The position numbers were made by a program, and so were the translations under genes. This document shows positions 26,043 to 35,472 of a stretch of 64,000 bases of DNA, in pieces (the first letter of the stretch is position 1; every line of letters starts with the position of its first letter). The notes under the pieces are model-generated. The model did no database searches. It was not told the DNA's origin and was given only the letters and a program-made list of their open reading frames with translations. This stretch comes from Pseudomonas sp. HS6. Its GTDB lineage: Bacteria > Pseudomonadota > Gammaproteobacteria > Pseudomonadales > Pseudomonadaceae. The stretch lies in NCBI RefSeq assembly GCF_023375815.1, contig NZ_CP067412.1, positions 5,394,001-5,458,000 of the forward strand, given 5' to 3'.

Positions 26043-26996
26043 ATGAATCGGCCGATCAAACTGACTTCGCGTCCGCAACTGGCTTTGCAGTCCTATCTGG
26101 ACAGCTTGCTGGAGGATGTGACGGAAGAGATCCCGCAGGAAATCGAAGCACCGGTCGAGGTGGTTGAAAGCACCGCCGAGCTCGATGAGTTCCAGGCCGC
26201 GGTGCTTGAAGAACAGGCTCGCGATGCGCAGAAAGCCGCCCGGCCTGTTGCCCCGGTTGCAGCGCCCGCCGCTGTGGTGGCCAAAGCGTCGGCACCGCTG
26301 ATCAAGGAACCTGAGCCGGTGCGTGTGGTGTCGACCCTCGCGCCGTTGCTGCAAACCCAGCTTCTGCAAGCGCAACCCGAGCCGACTCCAGTCGAGCCGC
26401 CAGTGCCAGCTCCGGTCGAACAAGTCGTCGAGCAGGCACTGGTTGCGCCGCTCGTGGAAGTGCATCTGCCACCGAGCAACACGCCGCCACCGGTAGAGAC
26501 TGATGGCCGCCCGGCCTGGGCCTCGGAAGCGTTCGAATGCCTGCTGTTCGATGTCGCCGGCCTGACCCTGGCGGTGCCGCTGGTGTGCCTGGGCTCAATC
26601 TATTCGCTGGCCGGCCATGAGCTGACACCGCTGTTCGGTCAGCCGGAATGGTTCCTCGGCATCCTGCCAAGCCAGGCGGGGAACCTGAAGGTGCTGGACA
26701 CCGCACGCTGGGTCATGCCGGATCGCTATCGCGATGACTTCCGTCAGGGCCTGCAATACGTGATTTCGGTACAAGGTTACGAGTGGGGGCTGGCGGTGCA
26801 TCAGGTCAGCCGCTCGTTGCGCCTGGATCCGAATGAAATCAAATGGAGGACTCACCGAGGTCAGCGGCCATGGCTCGCCGGCACGGTGATTGAACACATG
26901 TGCGCCTTGCTCGATGTCTCCGCACTGGCCGAGTTGATCGCCAGCGGTGGGGCAAAACACATGTCCGGCAGTAAGCCGAACCACAAACCGACATAA
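26043..26996 (+). CDS. parP: ParP-type CheW-domain protein
   Basis: A 317-residue protein: an N-terminal stretch PRPQ-like (TSRPQLALQSYLDSLL), a long Pro/Ala/Val linker (about 35-155) and a C-terminal CheW-like domain (about 160-300, with CLLFDVAGLTLAVPLVCLG). In Vibrio, ParP ties ParC to CheA and integrates into the array through its CheW-like part. The ATG at 26043 lies two bases after the parC stop; longer open frame upstream is inside parC. The assignment rests on gene order and domain layout. Confidence 0.82.
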   Translation: MNRPIKLTSRPQLALQSYLDSLLEDVTEEIPQEIEAPVEVVESTAELDEFQAAVLEEQARDAQKAARPVAPVAAPAAVVAKASAPLIKEPEPVRVVSTLAPLLQTQLLQAQPEPTPVEPPVPAPVEQVVEQALVAPLVEVHLPPSNTPPPVETDGRPAWASEAFECLLFDVAGLTLAVPLVCLGSIYSLAGHELTPLFGQPEWFLGILPSQAGNLKVLDTARWVMPDRYRDDFRQGLQYVISVQGYEWGLAVHQVSRSLRLDPNEIKWRTHRGQRPWLAGTVIEHMCALLDVSALAELIASGGAKHMSGSKPNHKPT

Positions 26997-27016
26997 CGCT
27001 TACATAACAGACAGAC

Positions 27017-27035
27017 GCCGGCATGCAATGCCGGC
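27017..27035 (+). other. Hairpin between parP-like gene and cheW
   Basis: A perfect 8-base-pair stem GCCGGCAT / ATGCCGGC with a three-base loop sits in the 84-base gap before cheW. No T run follows, so it is not a standard terminator; it may stabilise or process the transcript ahead of cheW. Confidence 0.5.
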
Positions 27036-27080
27036 ACACGAGACACACACCGCCATTGCGGTATTTCGAGGGGCTAGGGT

Positions 27081-27566
27081 ATGAACGACAAGGCGACGGC
27101 GGCAAAGGGTTCCGAAGATCCGATCCTGCAATGGGTAACCTTCAAGCTGGACAATGAAACCTACGGCATCAACGTGATGCGCGTTCAGGAAGTCTTGCGC
27201 TACACCGAAATCGCTCCGGTTCCAGGTGCGCCAAGCTACGTGCTGGGCATCATCAACCTGCGCGGCAACGTGGTGACCGTGATCGACACCCGTCAGCGCT
27301 TCGGCCTGATGAGCGGCGAGATCAGCGACAACACCCGTATCGTCATCATCGAAGCCGACAAACAGGTTGTGGGTATCATGGTCGACAGCGTCGCTGAAGT
27401 GGTTTACCTGCGTCAGTCGGAAATCGAGACCGCACCGAACGTCGGTAACGAAGAGTCGGCCAAGTTCATCCAGGGCGTGTGCAACAAGAACAACGAGTTG
27501 CTGATTCTGGTCGAGCTGGACAAGATGATGAGCGAAGAAGAATGGTCGGAACTGGAGAACATCTGA
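27081..27566 (+). CDS. cheW: CheW, chemotaxis coupling protein
   Basis: A 161-residue CheW domain protein (ILQWVTFKLDNETYGINV, YVLGIINLRGNVVTVID and EIETAPNVGNEESAKFIQG are the recognisable segments) that links chemoreceptors to CheA. Apart from its variable N-terminus it follows the P. aeruginosa sequence closely. It ends the chemotaxis part of the operon; the DUF2802 gene begins on the next base after the stop. Confidence 0.96.
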   Translation: MNDKATAAKGSEDPILQWVTFKLDNETYGINVMRVQEVLRYTEIAPVPGAPSYVLGIINLRGNVVTVIDTRQRFGLMSGEISDNTRIVIIEADKQVVGIMVDSVAEVVYLRQSEIETAPNVGNEESAKFIQGVCNKNNELLILVELDKMMSEEEWSELENI

Positions 27567-27959
27567 TTGATTCTCGAGGTAGCGGTCATTGTCCTGTTCC
27601 TTTTCTGGGCAGGCACGCTGGCGATGTTTCTGGCGTACATCAAAGCGCAGCGAGTCATCACTGCGCAACAGGCCGAGGGCGATGCGCTGCGTGATCAGCG
27701 CATCAAGGATCTGGCCAAACGTGTCGACGATTACCAGAACGGCAACGTGCGCATGGGCGAAGCCCTGCACGAGTTGCGCGCGGTCGTTGGCCCGATTCCG
27801 GACAAACTCGCCCAGCTCGAACAGCGCGATCCTTCCAGCCTGTCTTTCGCTCAAGCGGCGAAACTGGTGGGGATGGGCGCGAGTGTCGATGAGCTGACCC
27901 AGTCCTGCGGGTTGACCCAGGCTGAGGCGGAGTTGATGCGCAAGTTGCACAAGAACTGA
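27567..27959 (+). CDS. DUF2802 membrane protein at the end of the che operon
   Basis: A 130-residue protein with one N-terminal membrane helix (VIVLFLFWAGTLAMFLAYI), a coiled-coil region and a C-terminal helix-turn-helix-like segment AAKLVGMGASVDELTQSCGLTQAEAELM. The family (DUF2802) is linked to flagellar and chemotaxis clusters in Gammaproteobacteria but has no proven function. The start is TTG, directly after the cheW TGA, which suggests coupling. Confidence 0.82.
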   Translation: MILEVAVIVLFLFWAGTLAMFLAYIKAQRVITAQQAEGDALRDQRIKDLAKRVDDYQNGNVRMGEALHELRAVVGPIPDKLAQLEQRDPSSLSFAQAAKLVGMGASVDELTQSCGLTQAEAELMRKLHKN

Positions 27960-27980
27960 TATTTGCGATCTGGCTCAGAT

Positions 27981-28078
27981 CGCTATCGCGGGCAAGCCCG
28001 CTCCCACAGGATTAGTGGCGTTCACAGATTTTGTGTCCACCACCTATCCCTGTGGGAGCGGGCTTGCCCGCGATGGCG
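27981..28078. repeat. REPIN at the end of the chemotaxis operon
   Basis: Inverted REP arms of the GGGAGCGGGCTTGCCCGCGA class at 27981-28010 and 28048-28078. It fills the convergent gap between the DUF2802 gene and the minus-strand FlhB-C gene and may protect both 3' ends. Confidence 0.9.
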
Positions 28079-28089
28079 TCTTCGAAACC

Positions 28090-28419
28090 TCAGTAATCGT
28101 CACCGCGCTCGGTGATGTCCTTCTCGACCATCGGTGCATTCGGGTCCTGTCCCGCCGGGAACTTGCCCTTGAGGTTCCAGGCAAACGCGATGATCTCGGC
28201 AATCGTCAGGTACAGCTCCTGCGGAATGCTGTCGCCCAGTTCCATCCGCGCCAGCAACTTCACCAGTTCGGCGTTCTCGTAGATCGGCACTTCACACTCG
28301 CGGGCGATCCGCAGGATTTCTTCGGCCAGTTCTTCGTCGCCCTTGGCGGTGAGGGTCGGGGCGTGGCTGCCGTCGTACTTGAGGGCGATGGCCTGGCGTG
28401 GAGCAGTGGAATCGTTCAT
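28090..28419 (-). CDS. FlhB C-terminal domain protein (FlhX-like)
   Basis: A 109-residue soluble protein corresponding to the part of FlhB that follows the autocleavage site: AIALKYDGSHAPTLTAKGDEELAEEILRIA aligns with the FlhB segment after NPTHYAV (key residues ALKYD and AKG). It has no membrane part and no NPTH. In other bacteria a free FlhB-C homologue (FlhX) can stand in for the cleaved FlhB domain. The ATG overlaps the stop of the upstream FliK-like gene as ATGA, so the two are co-translated. Longer frame start at 28488 lies inside that gene. Confidence 0.85.
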   Translation of the reverse strand: MNDSTAPRQAIALKYDGSHAPTLTAKGDEELAEEILRIARECEVPIYENAELVKLLARMELGDSIPQELYLTIAEIIAFAWNLKGKFPAGQDPNAPMVEKDITERGDDY

Positions 28420-29990
28420 GCGGTTTCGTCGACCCAGCGGTGTTCGAGACGGGTTTGGTTGCCTTGCGGCGGGGTGCCGAGGTGGCAATCAAGATCGCCG
28501 ACGTTGAGGCCCGAATCCAGCAGGCGCTGGCGCAGGGCGCTCAGGTTGTTTTCGATCAGACTTGCCGTGAATGGCCGTTCGGCCCACAACTGACTCGACA
28601 GGCTGCCACTGATCAGTTGCGCCTGAATCTGCATCGGCCCCAGCGGTTCCATGTCGAACGCCAGATCGACGCGCCACAGTTGCTGTTTGGTTTCGCGTTC
28701 ACTATCTCGGCGGTCATTCTTCTGTTCTTCCTGCGGGGCTTCCTCGCGTTGGAACTTGACCTGCAACGGCACGATGTCCTGCATATTGCGCATCGGGATT
28801 TCCAGCTGCCAGGTGCTGAGCAGACGCCCGTCGTCGGTGACGCCGGTCTGCTCCAGGCTCGACAGTTGATGGCTTTGCAGGCGCGAGACAGCGGCGGCCG
28901 CCAGGCGCAGCAAGTGTTCCAGATCGCCTTCACCTTCCAGGCTTTGCAGCAGCCGATCCGGCAGCGGGAAGCTGCTCGGCAACGGTTTGGCGCTAACCTG
29001 ACCGAGCATGCCGAGGGCGTTGCGCACAAAGCTCGGCATCGCCTGGGCCAGGGTGTTGGCGGCGATGATGGCGTTCAGGTTGGTATTGCCGGGCAGGCCG
29101 GGTGTGAGTTGCGCGATCAGCTTGAGCAGATCGGCTTTCATGTCTGGGGTCAGGGTCGGATTTTGCCCGGCCAGCAATTTGGCCTCGAGAAATGCGCCGC
29201 TGTTGAGCAGGGCCTGGGCCAGGCCTTTGGGCGTGGTCAGTTGCTCGACGTCCGGCAGGTTGGCCAGCAGCCGGTCCACGGCAGCGCGCAGATCGCTGGA
29301 GGTCTGATCGTCGGCGGGCGGCAGGCTCTGGAGCATTTTCAGCAAACCGTCCAGCGAACCCTGACGGCTTTGTTGGCTGACCAGTTGCTGGCTGACCGCC
29401 AATTGTTCCTGGCGATTGCTCAGCGGCAGGAATTTCAGGGTTTGCGAATCCTGTACCAGCGCCGACAGCAGGGTGCCGATGCGCAGCGGTTGCGGGCTGT
29501 CGAGGCTCAGGGTGCTGCCGCTCAACACCGTGTTTAGCAGGCTGACCGTCGAGCGGAACACTGTCGGCTGCCCCGGCACCTGCGGCAACGCCTGATTCGT
29601 CAGTACCTTGCCTTGCAGCAGTGTGCCGACCGGCAATTGCGCGGTGTCGATGCGGGTGAGGGTGGCGACAGCCGTGGCGATGGCCTGTTGCACGGTGACC
29701 GCCAGATTGCCTGCCGACGGCTGGGTGACGGCCAGGTTGGTGCCTTGCGGCAGCGGCAGGGGACTGGTCGCCTGCACGGTGGTCTGACGGCCGCTGTCGA
29801 GAGTGACCTTCAGAAGCACCTCAAAGGCCTGATCCGCCGGTTTGAGCGACAACACCTCGGCCTTGGCGCTCTGGCCGGCAGCAATCAGCCCGTCCATCGG
29901 CGTCAGCAGCTTCAGCAGCTCACCTACCTGCGGGCGAGCAGTCGCCGGGGTGGTGGGCGGGAGCGGGAGGATGTTCATTTCGCCTGTCAT
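28416..29990 (-). CDS. Second FliK-like hook-length control protein
   Basis: A 524-residue protein with a long N-terminal region rich in Leu, Gln, Thr and Ala and a C-terminal Flg_hook-type domain (about 390-510: LWRVDLAFDMEPLGPMQIQA, SLIENNLSALRQRL). It is distinct in sequence from fliK at 4545-5918. Its coupling to a free FlhB-C protein mirrors the FliK-FlhB interaction that switches export specificity. Two in-frame ATGs (29990 and 29978) are possible starts; neither has a strong ribosome binding site. The function is inferred from domain content. Confidence 0.8.
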   Translation of the reverse strand: MTGEMNILPLPPTTPATARPQVGELLKLLTPMDGLIAAGQSAKAEVLSLKPADQAFEVLLKVTLDSGRQTTVQATSPLPLPQGTNLAVTQPSAGNLAVTVQQAIATAVATLTRIDTAQLPVGTLLQGKVLTNQALPQVPGQPTVFRSTVSLLNTVLSGSTLSLDSPQPLRIGTLLSALVQDSQTLKFLPLSNRQEQLAVSQQLVSQQSRQGSLDGLLKMLQSLPPADDQTSSDLRAAVDRLLANLPDVEQLTTPKGLAQALLNSGAFLEAKLLAGQNPTLTPDMKADLLKLIAQLTPGLPGNTNLNAIIAANTLAQAMPSFVRNALGMLGQVSAKPLPSSFPLPDRLLQSLEGEGDLEHLLRLAAAAVSRLQSHQLSSLEQTGVTDDGRLLSTWQLEIPMRNMQDIVPLQVKFQREEAPQEEQKNDRRDSERETKQQLWRVDLAFDMEPLGPMQIQAQLISGSLSSQLWAERPFTASLIENNLSALRQRLLDSGLNVGDLDCHLGTPPQGNQTRLEHRWVDETA

Positions 29991-30187
29991 ACGCGGACAC
30001 AACCTGAGGAAAATGCGCTCGGGAGAGCGGGAGACGCCATGTATAATGCCGCCCGTCTTTCCGTTCGTTCAAAAAACATAGCAATTGTTTGACGCAGCTC
30101 TCTGGATTGAGCCGTCATTGCATTTATGCTGCAACTCTTTAACGGCCGCCCCAGAGCCGACTTGAACCGTATAAGGCCCGTGAACCC

Positions 30188-30823
30188 TTGACCAGTCCTG
30201 TCCTGCAAACCGTTGGCCTCGCGTGTGAGCGTGATCTCAGGCTGCTCTTCGAAAATCTCGAATTGAGACTGGCCAGTGGCGATATGGTGCAGATCAGCGG
30301 TCCCAACGGCAGCGGCAAGACCAGTCTCTTGCGTTTGCTGTCCGGTCTGATGCAACCGACCGACGGTCAGGTGCTGCTCAACGGCAGACCGCTGAGCGAG
30401 CAACGCAGCGAGCTGGCGCGCAACCTGCTGTGGATCGGCCATGCCGCCGGAATCAAGGACTTGCTCACCCCGGAAGAAAACCTCGCCTGGCTCTGCGCCC
30501 TGCATCAACCCGCCGAACGCGACGCGATCTGGCAGGCACTGGCGGCGGTTGGATTGCGCGGTTTCGAAGATGTTCCCTGCCACAGCCTGTCCGCCGGTCA
30601 GCAACGACGCGTGGCGTTGGCGCGCCTGTACCTCGACAGCCCGCCATTGTGGATTCTCGATGAACCGTTCACCGCGCTGGACAAACAGGGCGTGGCGCAG
30701 CTTGAAGATCATCTGGCCGGGCACTGCGAGGGGGGAGGCTTAGTGGTGCTCACTACCCACCACACGCTGAGCCGGATGCCGGCCGGTTATCGCGACATCA
30801 ATTTGGGGAATTGGGCGGTATGA
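30188..30823 (+). CDS. ccmA: CcmA, ATPase of the heme-release ABC complex
   Basis: A 211-residue ABC ATPase with Walker [12 protein letters not shown], signature [14 protein letters not shown] and Walker B WILDEP. With CcmB, CcmC and CcmD it releases holo-CcmE during cytochrome c maturation. The start is TTG at 30188, since a stop codon precedes it in frame and no ATG is available near the N-terminus. ccmB begins within its stop codon. Confidence 0.96.
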   Translation: MTSPVLQTVGLACERDLRLLFENLELRLASGDMVQISGPNGSGKTSLLRLLSGLMQPTDGQVLLNGRPLSEQRSELARNLLWIGHAAGIKDLLTPEENLAWLCALHQPAERDAIWQALAAVGLRGFEDVPCHSLSAGQQRRVALARLYLDSPPLWILDEPFTALDKQGVAQLEDHLAGHCEGGGLVVLTTHHTLSRMPAGYRDINLGNWAV

Positions 30824-31488
30824 GTGTGTTCGGCCTGCTGGTTGCCCGTGAATCCCGACTGCTGTTCCGCCGCCCGGCGGAGTTGGCCAATCCGCTGATT
30901 TTCTTCGCCATCGTCATCGCTTTGTTCCCGCTGGCCGTCGGACCGGAAACTCAAGTATTGCAAAACTTGTCCCCGGGGTTAGTCTGGGTGGCGGCTCTAT
31001 TGTCGGTCCTGCTCTCGCTGGACGGGCTTTTCCGCAGTGATTTCGAAGACGGATCCCTTGAACAGTGGGTCCTTTCGCCGCACCCCCTGCCACTTCTGGT
31101 CTTGGCCAAGGTGCTGGCACACTGGCTTTTTTCCGGGCTGGCACTGGTTTTGCTCTCGCCGTTACTGGCGTTGATGCTCGGGTTGCCGGCTGCGTGTCTG
31201 CCGGTATTGCTGCTTTCGTTGTTGCTGGGTACACCGGTGCTGAGCTTGCTCGGCGCGGTGGGCGCGGCGCTGACGGTCGGTCTGAAACGCGGTGGCCTGT
31301 TGCTGGCGCTGCTGATTCTGCCGTTGTACATCCCGGTGTTGATCCTCGGCAGTGGCGCCTTGCAGGCGGCGTTGCAGGGCATGCCGGCGATGGGTTATCT
31401 GTTGTGGCTTGGTAGCCTGACCGCCCTCGCAATAACCCTGACACCTTTTGCAATAGCTGCTGGCCTGAAGATCAGCGTCGGCGAATAA
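30820..31488 (+). CDS. ccmB: CcmB, membrane subunit of the heme-release ABC complex
   Basis: A 222-residue membrane protein with six hydrophobic segments, starting [21 protein letters not shown]. The ATG overlaps the ccmA stop (ATGA). The segment [14 protein letters not shown] is characteristic of the family. A frame opening nine bases earlier is less likely because of the overlap geometry. Confidence 0.96.
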   Translation: MSVFGLLVARESRLLFRRPAELANPLIFFAIVIALFPLAVGPETQVLQNLSPGLVWVAALLSVLLSLDGLFRSDFEDGSLEQWVLSPHPLPLLVLAKVLAHWLFSGLALVLLSPLLALMLGLPAACLPVLLLSLLLGTPVLSLLGAVGAALTVGLKRGGLLLALLILPLYIPVLILGSGALQAALQGMPAMGYLLWLGSLTALAITLTPFAIAAGLKISVGE

Positions 31489-31566
31489 TGAGGTCTGGTT
31501 AAAATTTAACCAGCAAAGACCCTGAGACTGCTCACACCGATGAGCGGCACCCGTGATGGAAACAGT

Positions 31567-32322
31567 ATGAACTGGACCTGGTTTCACAAGCTCGGCTCGC
31601 CCAAGTGGTTCTACGGCATCAGCAGCAAGTTTCTGCCGTGGCTGAGCATCGCAGCGTTGTTGCTGATCACCGTTGGCGTTGTCTGGGGCCTGGCCTTCGC
31701 GCCGCCGGACTATCAGCAAGGCAACAGCTTTCGCATCATCTATATCCACGTACCCGCCGCGATGCTCGCTCAGTCGATCTACGTGATGCTGGCGGTGTGC
31801 GGTGTGGTCGGGCTGGTGTGGAAGATGAAACTGGCCGATGTCGCCCTGCAATGTGCCGCACCGATCGGCGCGTGGATGACCGCCGTGGCGCTGGTCACCG
31901 GGGCGATCTGGGGCAAGCCGACCTGGGGTTCGTGGTGGGTGTGGGACGCGCGGCTGACCTCGATGCTGATTCTGCTGTTCCTGTATTTCGGTGTGATCGC
32001 GCTGGGTAATGCCATCAGCAACCGCGACAGCGCCGCCAAGGCCTGCGCGGTGCTGGCCATCGTCGGCGTGATCAACATTCCGATCATCAAATACTCGGTG
32101 GAGTGGTGGAACACCCTTCACCAGGGTGCGACGTTCACCCTTACCGAAAAACCGGCGATGCCCGCCGAAATGTGGCTGCCGCTGCTGCTGACGGTGCTGG
32201 GTTTCTACTGTTTCTTCGGCGCCGTGCTGTTGCTGCGCATGCGCCTTGAAGTGCTCAAGCGCGAAGCCCGCGCCAGCTGGGTGAAAGAAGAAGTGCAGAA
32301 CAGCCTGGAGGCCGCTCGATGA
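31567..32322 (+). CDS. ccmC: CcmC, heme-handling protein
   Basis: A 251-residue protein with six membrane segments and the tryptophan-rich periplasmic motif [13 protein letters not shown] that holds heme for transfer to CcmE, with flanking histidines. The start [16 protein letters not shown] agrees with other Pseudomonas CcmC. About 78 bases separate it from ccmB, the only sizeable gap in the ccm run. ccmD starts within its stop. Confidence 0.96.
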   Translation: MNWTWFHKLGSPKWFYGISSKFLPWLSIAALLLITVGVVWGLAFAPPDYQQGNSFRIIYIHVPAAMLAQSIYVMLAVCGVVGLVWKMKLADVALQCAAPIGAWMTAVALVTGAIWGKPTWGSWWVWDARLTSMLILLFLYFGVIALGNAISNRDSAAKACAVLAIVGVINIPIIKYSVEWWNTLHQGATFTLTEKPAMPAEMWLPLLLTVLGFYCFFGAVLLLRMRLEVLKREARASWVKEEVQNSLEAAR

Positions 32323-32495
32323 GTTTCGCGTCATTCGGCGACTTTCTCGCCATGGGCCATCATGGCCTGTATGTCTGGTCGGCCTACGGCATCTGCCTGG
32401 CGGTACTGGCCCTCAACGTGGCGGCGCCGATCCTGGCCCGCAAGCGGTATCTGCAACAAGAGGCGCGTCGTCTGCGCCGGGAGAACGGCAAGTGA
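32319..32495 (+). CDS. ccmD: CcmD, small heme-export accessory protein
   Basis: A 58-residue protein with one membrane helix ([20 protein letters not shown]) and a basic C-terminus ([19 protein letters not shown]). CcmD is needed for release of holo-CcmE from CcmABC. The ATG at 32319 overlaps the ccmC stop, and its own stop overlaps the GTG start of ccmE. Confidence 0.93.
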   Translation: MSFASFGDFLAMGHHGLYVWSAYGICLAVLALNVAAPILARKRYLQQEARRLRRENGK

Positions 32496-32947
32496 ATCCG
32501 CTGCGCAAAAAGCGTCTTATCATCATTCTGGCGATTCTGGTCGGGGTCGGCGCCGCCGTCGGCCTGGCCCTGAGCGCCCTGCAGCAGAACATCAATCTGT
32601 TTTACACCCCGACCCAGATTGCCAACGGCGAAGCGCCACAGGACACTCGCATCCGCGCCGGCGGCATGGTCGAGAAGGGTTCGCTGCAACGTTCCTCGGA
32701 TTCCCTCGACGTCAAATTCGTGGTCACTGACTTCAACAAATCCGTGACCATCACCTATCGTGGAATCCTGCCGGACCTGTTCCGCGAAGGGCAGGGCATC
32801 GTCGCATTGGGCAAGATCAACGCAGACGGCGTGGTGGTGGCCGATGAGGTCCTCGCCAAGCACGACGAAAAGTACATGCCGCCGGAAGTGACCAAAGCAC
32901 TGAAGGACAGCGGTCAATCCGCGCCAACCCCTGCGAAGGAGGGTTGA
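32492..32947 (+). CDS. ccmE: CcmE, periplasmic heme chaperone
   Basis: A 151-residue membrane-anchored OB-fold protein. The N-terminal anchor is [20 protein letters not shown]. The heme-binding motif is [13 protein letters not shown], with His124 as the covalent heme attachment site and Tyr128 as axial ligand. The start is GTG in an overlap with ccmD. It carries heme from CcmC to CcmF. Confidence 0.96.
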   Translation: MNPLRKKRLIIILAILVGVGAAVGLALSALQQNINLFYTPTQIANGEAPQDTRIRAGGMVEKGSLQRSSDSLDVKFVVTDFNKSVTITYRGILPDLFREGQGIVALGKINADGVVVADEVLAKHDEKYMPPEVTKALKDSGQSAPTPAKEG

Positions 32948-32950
32948 TCG

Positions 32951-34939
32951 ATGACATCCAGCATTTTCATTCCTGAGTTGGGCCATCTGGCCATGATCCT
33001 GGCGCTGTGTTTCGCGCTGGTGCAGGCCGTGGTGCCGTTGCTCGGTGCCTGGCGCGGCGACCGTTTGTGGATGGGCCTCGCTCAACCGGCGGCGTGGGGG
33101 CAATTCGCGTTCCTGCTGTTCGCCTTCGGTTGCCTGACCTATGCGTTCATGACCGATGACTTCTCCGTGGCCTACGTCGCGATGAACTCCAACAGCGCGC
33201 TGCCGTGGTACTACAAATTCAGCGCGGTGTGGGGCGCCCACGAAGGGTCGCTGCTGCTGTGGGCGTTGATTCTCGGAGGCTGGACCTTTGCGGTGTCGGT
33301 GTTCTCCCGGCAACTGCCGCAAGTCATGCTCGCTCGCGTACTGGCGGTGATGGGCATGATCAGCACGGGTTTCCTGCTGTTCCTGATCCTCACGTCCAAC
33401 CCGTTTTCGCGAATCCTGCCGCAGATCCCGGCCGACGGTCGTGACCTCAATCCGTTGCTGCAAGACATCGGTCTGATCGTGCATCCACCGATGCTCTACA
33501 TGGGCTACGTCGGTTTCTCCGTGGCATTCGCCTTCGCCATCGCCGCACTGCTCGGCGGTCGTCTCGACGCGGCGTGGGCACGCTGGTCGCGTCCGTGGAC
33601 CATCGTCGCCTGGGCCTTCCTCGGCATTGGCATCACCCTCGGTTCGTGGTGGGCCTACTACGAACTCGGCTGGGGCGGCTGGTGGTTCTGGGACCCGGTG
33701 GAAAACGCCTCGTTCATGCCTTGGCTGGTGGGCACGGCGCTGATCCACTCGCTGGCGGTCACGGAAAAACGTGGCGTGTTCAAGAGCTGGACGGTGTTGC
33801 TGGCGATTGCCGCGTTCTCCCTGAGCCTGCTCGGCACCTTCCTCGTGCGTTCCGGCGTGCTGACCTCGGTGCATGCGTTTGCCTCCGATCCGGAACGCGG
33901 CGTGTTCATCCTGATCTTCCTGCTGTTCGTGGTCGGTGGTTCGCTGACGCTGTTTGCCCTGCGGGCTCCTGTGGTCAAGAGCCAGGTCGGTTTCAACCTG
34001 TGGTCGCGGGAAACCCTGCTGCTGGGCAACAACCTGGTGCTGGTGGTGGCGGCGTCGATGATCCTGCTCGGTACGCTGTATCCGCTGATCCTCGATGCCA
34101 TCAGCGGCGCCAAGCTGTCGGTCGGCCCGCCGTACTTCAACGCGTTGTTCATTCCGTTGATGGCCTTGCTGATGGTGGTGATGGCGGTCGGTGTGATCGT
34201 GCGCTGGAAAGACACGCCGGTGAAATGGCTGGCAAACATGCTGACCCCGGTGTTGCTGGGCAGCGTCGCACTGGCGGTCGTTGCCGGTGTCGCCTACGGC
34301 GATTTCAACTGGGCCGTGATCGCAACCTTCCTGCTCGCGGCCTGGGTGTTGCTGGCGGGTGTGCGCGACATCTTCGACAAGACCCGCCACAAAGGCCTGA
34401 TCAAAGGCCTGCCGACCCTGACCCGCAGCTACTGGGGCATGCAACTCGCCCACCTCGGGATCGCCGTCTGCGCGCTAGGTGTGGTGTTGTCGAGTCAGAA
34501 CAGCGCCGAGCGCGACCTGCGTCTGGCGCCGGGCGAGTCGATGGAGCTGGCCGGTTATCAGTTCGTGTTCGAAGGTGCCAAGCATTTCGAAGGCCCGAAC
34601 TTCACCTCCGACAAAGGCACCATCCGGGTGCTCCGCGATGGCCGCGAAGTCAGCGTGCTGCACCCGGAAAAACGCCTGTACACCGTGCAGAGTTCGATGA
34701 TGACCGAAGCCGGGATCGACGCCGGTTTCACCCGTGACCTCTACGTTGCACTGGGTGAACCGCTGGGCGATGGCGCCTGGGCGGTGCGCGTGCATGTGAA
34801 ACCGTTCGTGCGCTGGATCTGGTTCGGCGGTCTGCTGACCGGTTTCGGTGGTTTGCTGGCAGCGCTGGACCGGCGTTACCGGGTCAAGGTCAAAGCCAAG
34901 GTGCGTGAAGCGCTGGGCATGGAAGGAGCCGCTGCATGA
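32951..34939 (+). CDS. ccmF: CcmF, cytochrome c heme lyase subunit
   Basis: A 662-residue polytopic protein with many membrane segments and the WWD motif GWGGWWFWDPVENASFMPW near residue 240, plus the HEGSLLLW segment near residue 97. With CcmH and CcmI it ligates heme to apocytochrome c in the periplasm. ccmG begins within its last codon and stop. Confidence 0.97.
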   Translation: MTSSIFIPELGHLAMILALCFALVQAVVPLLGAWRGDRLWMGLAQPAAWGQFAFLLFAFGCLTYAFMTDDFSVAYVAMNSNSALPWYYKFSAVWGAHEGSLLLWALILGGWTFAVSVFSRQLPQVMLARVLAVMGMISTGFLLFLILTSNPFSRILPQIPADGRDLNPLLQDIGLIVHPPMLYMGYVGFSVAFAFAIAALLGGRLDAAWARWSRPWTIVAWAFLGIGITLGSWWAYYELGWGGWWFWDPVENASFMPWLVGTALIHSLAVTEKRGVFKSWTVLLAIAAFSLSLLGTFLVRSGVLTSVHAFASDPERGVFILIFLLFVVGGSLTLFALRAPVVKSQVGFNLWSRETLLLGNNLVLVVAASMILLGTLYPLILDAISGAKLSVGPPYFNALFIPLMALLMVVMAVGVIVRWKDTPVKWLANMLTPVLLGSVALAVVAGVAYGDFNWAVIATFLLAAWVLLAGVRDIFDKTRHKGLIKGLPTLTRSYWGMQLAHLGIAVCALGVVLSSQNSAERDLRLAPGESMELAGYQFVFEGAKHFEGPNFTSDKGTIRVLRDGREVSVLHPEKRLYTVQSSMMTEAGIDAGFTRDLYVALGEPLGDGAWAVRVHVKPFVRWIWFGGLLTGFGGLLAALDRRYRVKVKAKVREALGMEGAAA

Positions 34940-35472
34940 GACGTTGGTTGATGCTGGTGCCATTGGCGATTTTCCTGCTGGTGGCCGTTTTCCTTTATCG
35001 CGGTCTGTACCTGGATCCGGCGGAGCTGCCCTCGGCGATGATCAACAAGCCATTCCCGGAGTTTTCCCTGCCGGCCGTGCAGGGCGACAAGACCCTGACC
35101 AAGGCCGACATTCTCGGCAAACCTGCGCTGGTCAACGTCTGGGGCACCTGGTGCATTTCCTGCCGGGTCGAGCACCCGGTGCTGAACAAACTCGCCGAGC
35201 GCGGCGTGGTGATCTACGGCATCAACTACAAGGACACCAACGCCGACGCGTTGAAGTGGCTGGCCGAGTTCCACAATCCGTATCAACTGGACATCCGCGA
35301 CGATGAAGGCTCCTTGGGCCTGAACCTCGGTGTCTACGGCGCACCGGAAACCTTCTTCATCGACGCCAAGGGCATCATCCGCGACAAGTTCGTCGGGGTG
35401 ATTGACGAGCAGGTCTGGCGCGAAAAACTGGCGGCCAAGTATCAGGCGCTGGTCGATGAGGCCAAGCCATGA
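34936..35472 (+). CDS. ccmG: CcmG (DsbE), periplasmic thiol-disulfide reductase
   Basis: A 178-residue membrane-tethered thioredoxin-fold protein with an N-terminal anchor (LMLVPLAIFLLVAVFLY) and the active site WGTWCISC (Cys73 and Cys76). It keeps the CXXCH cysteines of apocytochrome c reduced, fed by DsbD. The cis-Pro segment GAPETFF is present. It overlaps both neighbours. Confidence 0.96.
   Translation: MRRWLMLVPLAIFLLVAVFLYRGLYLDPAELPSAMINKPFPEFSLPAVQGDKTLTKADILGKPALVNVWGTWCISCRVEHPVLNKLAERGVVIYGINYKDTNADALKWLAEFHNPYQLDIRDDEGSLGLNLGVYGAPETFFIDAKGIIRDKFVGVIDEQVWREKLAAKYQALVDEAKP

Noticed and set aside
30042..30047. TATAAT box upstream of ccmA
   Set aside because: A perfect -10 hexamer, but no -35 match is visible at 16-18 bases, so a promoter cannot be supported from sequence alone.
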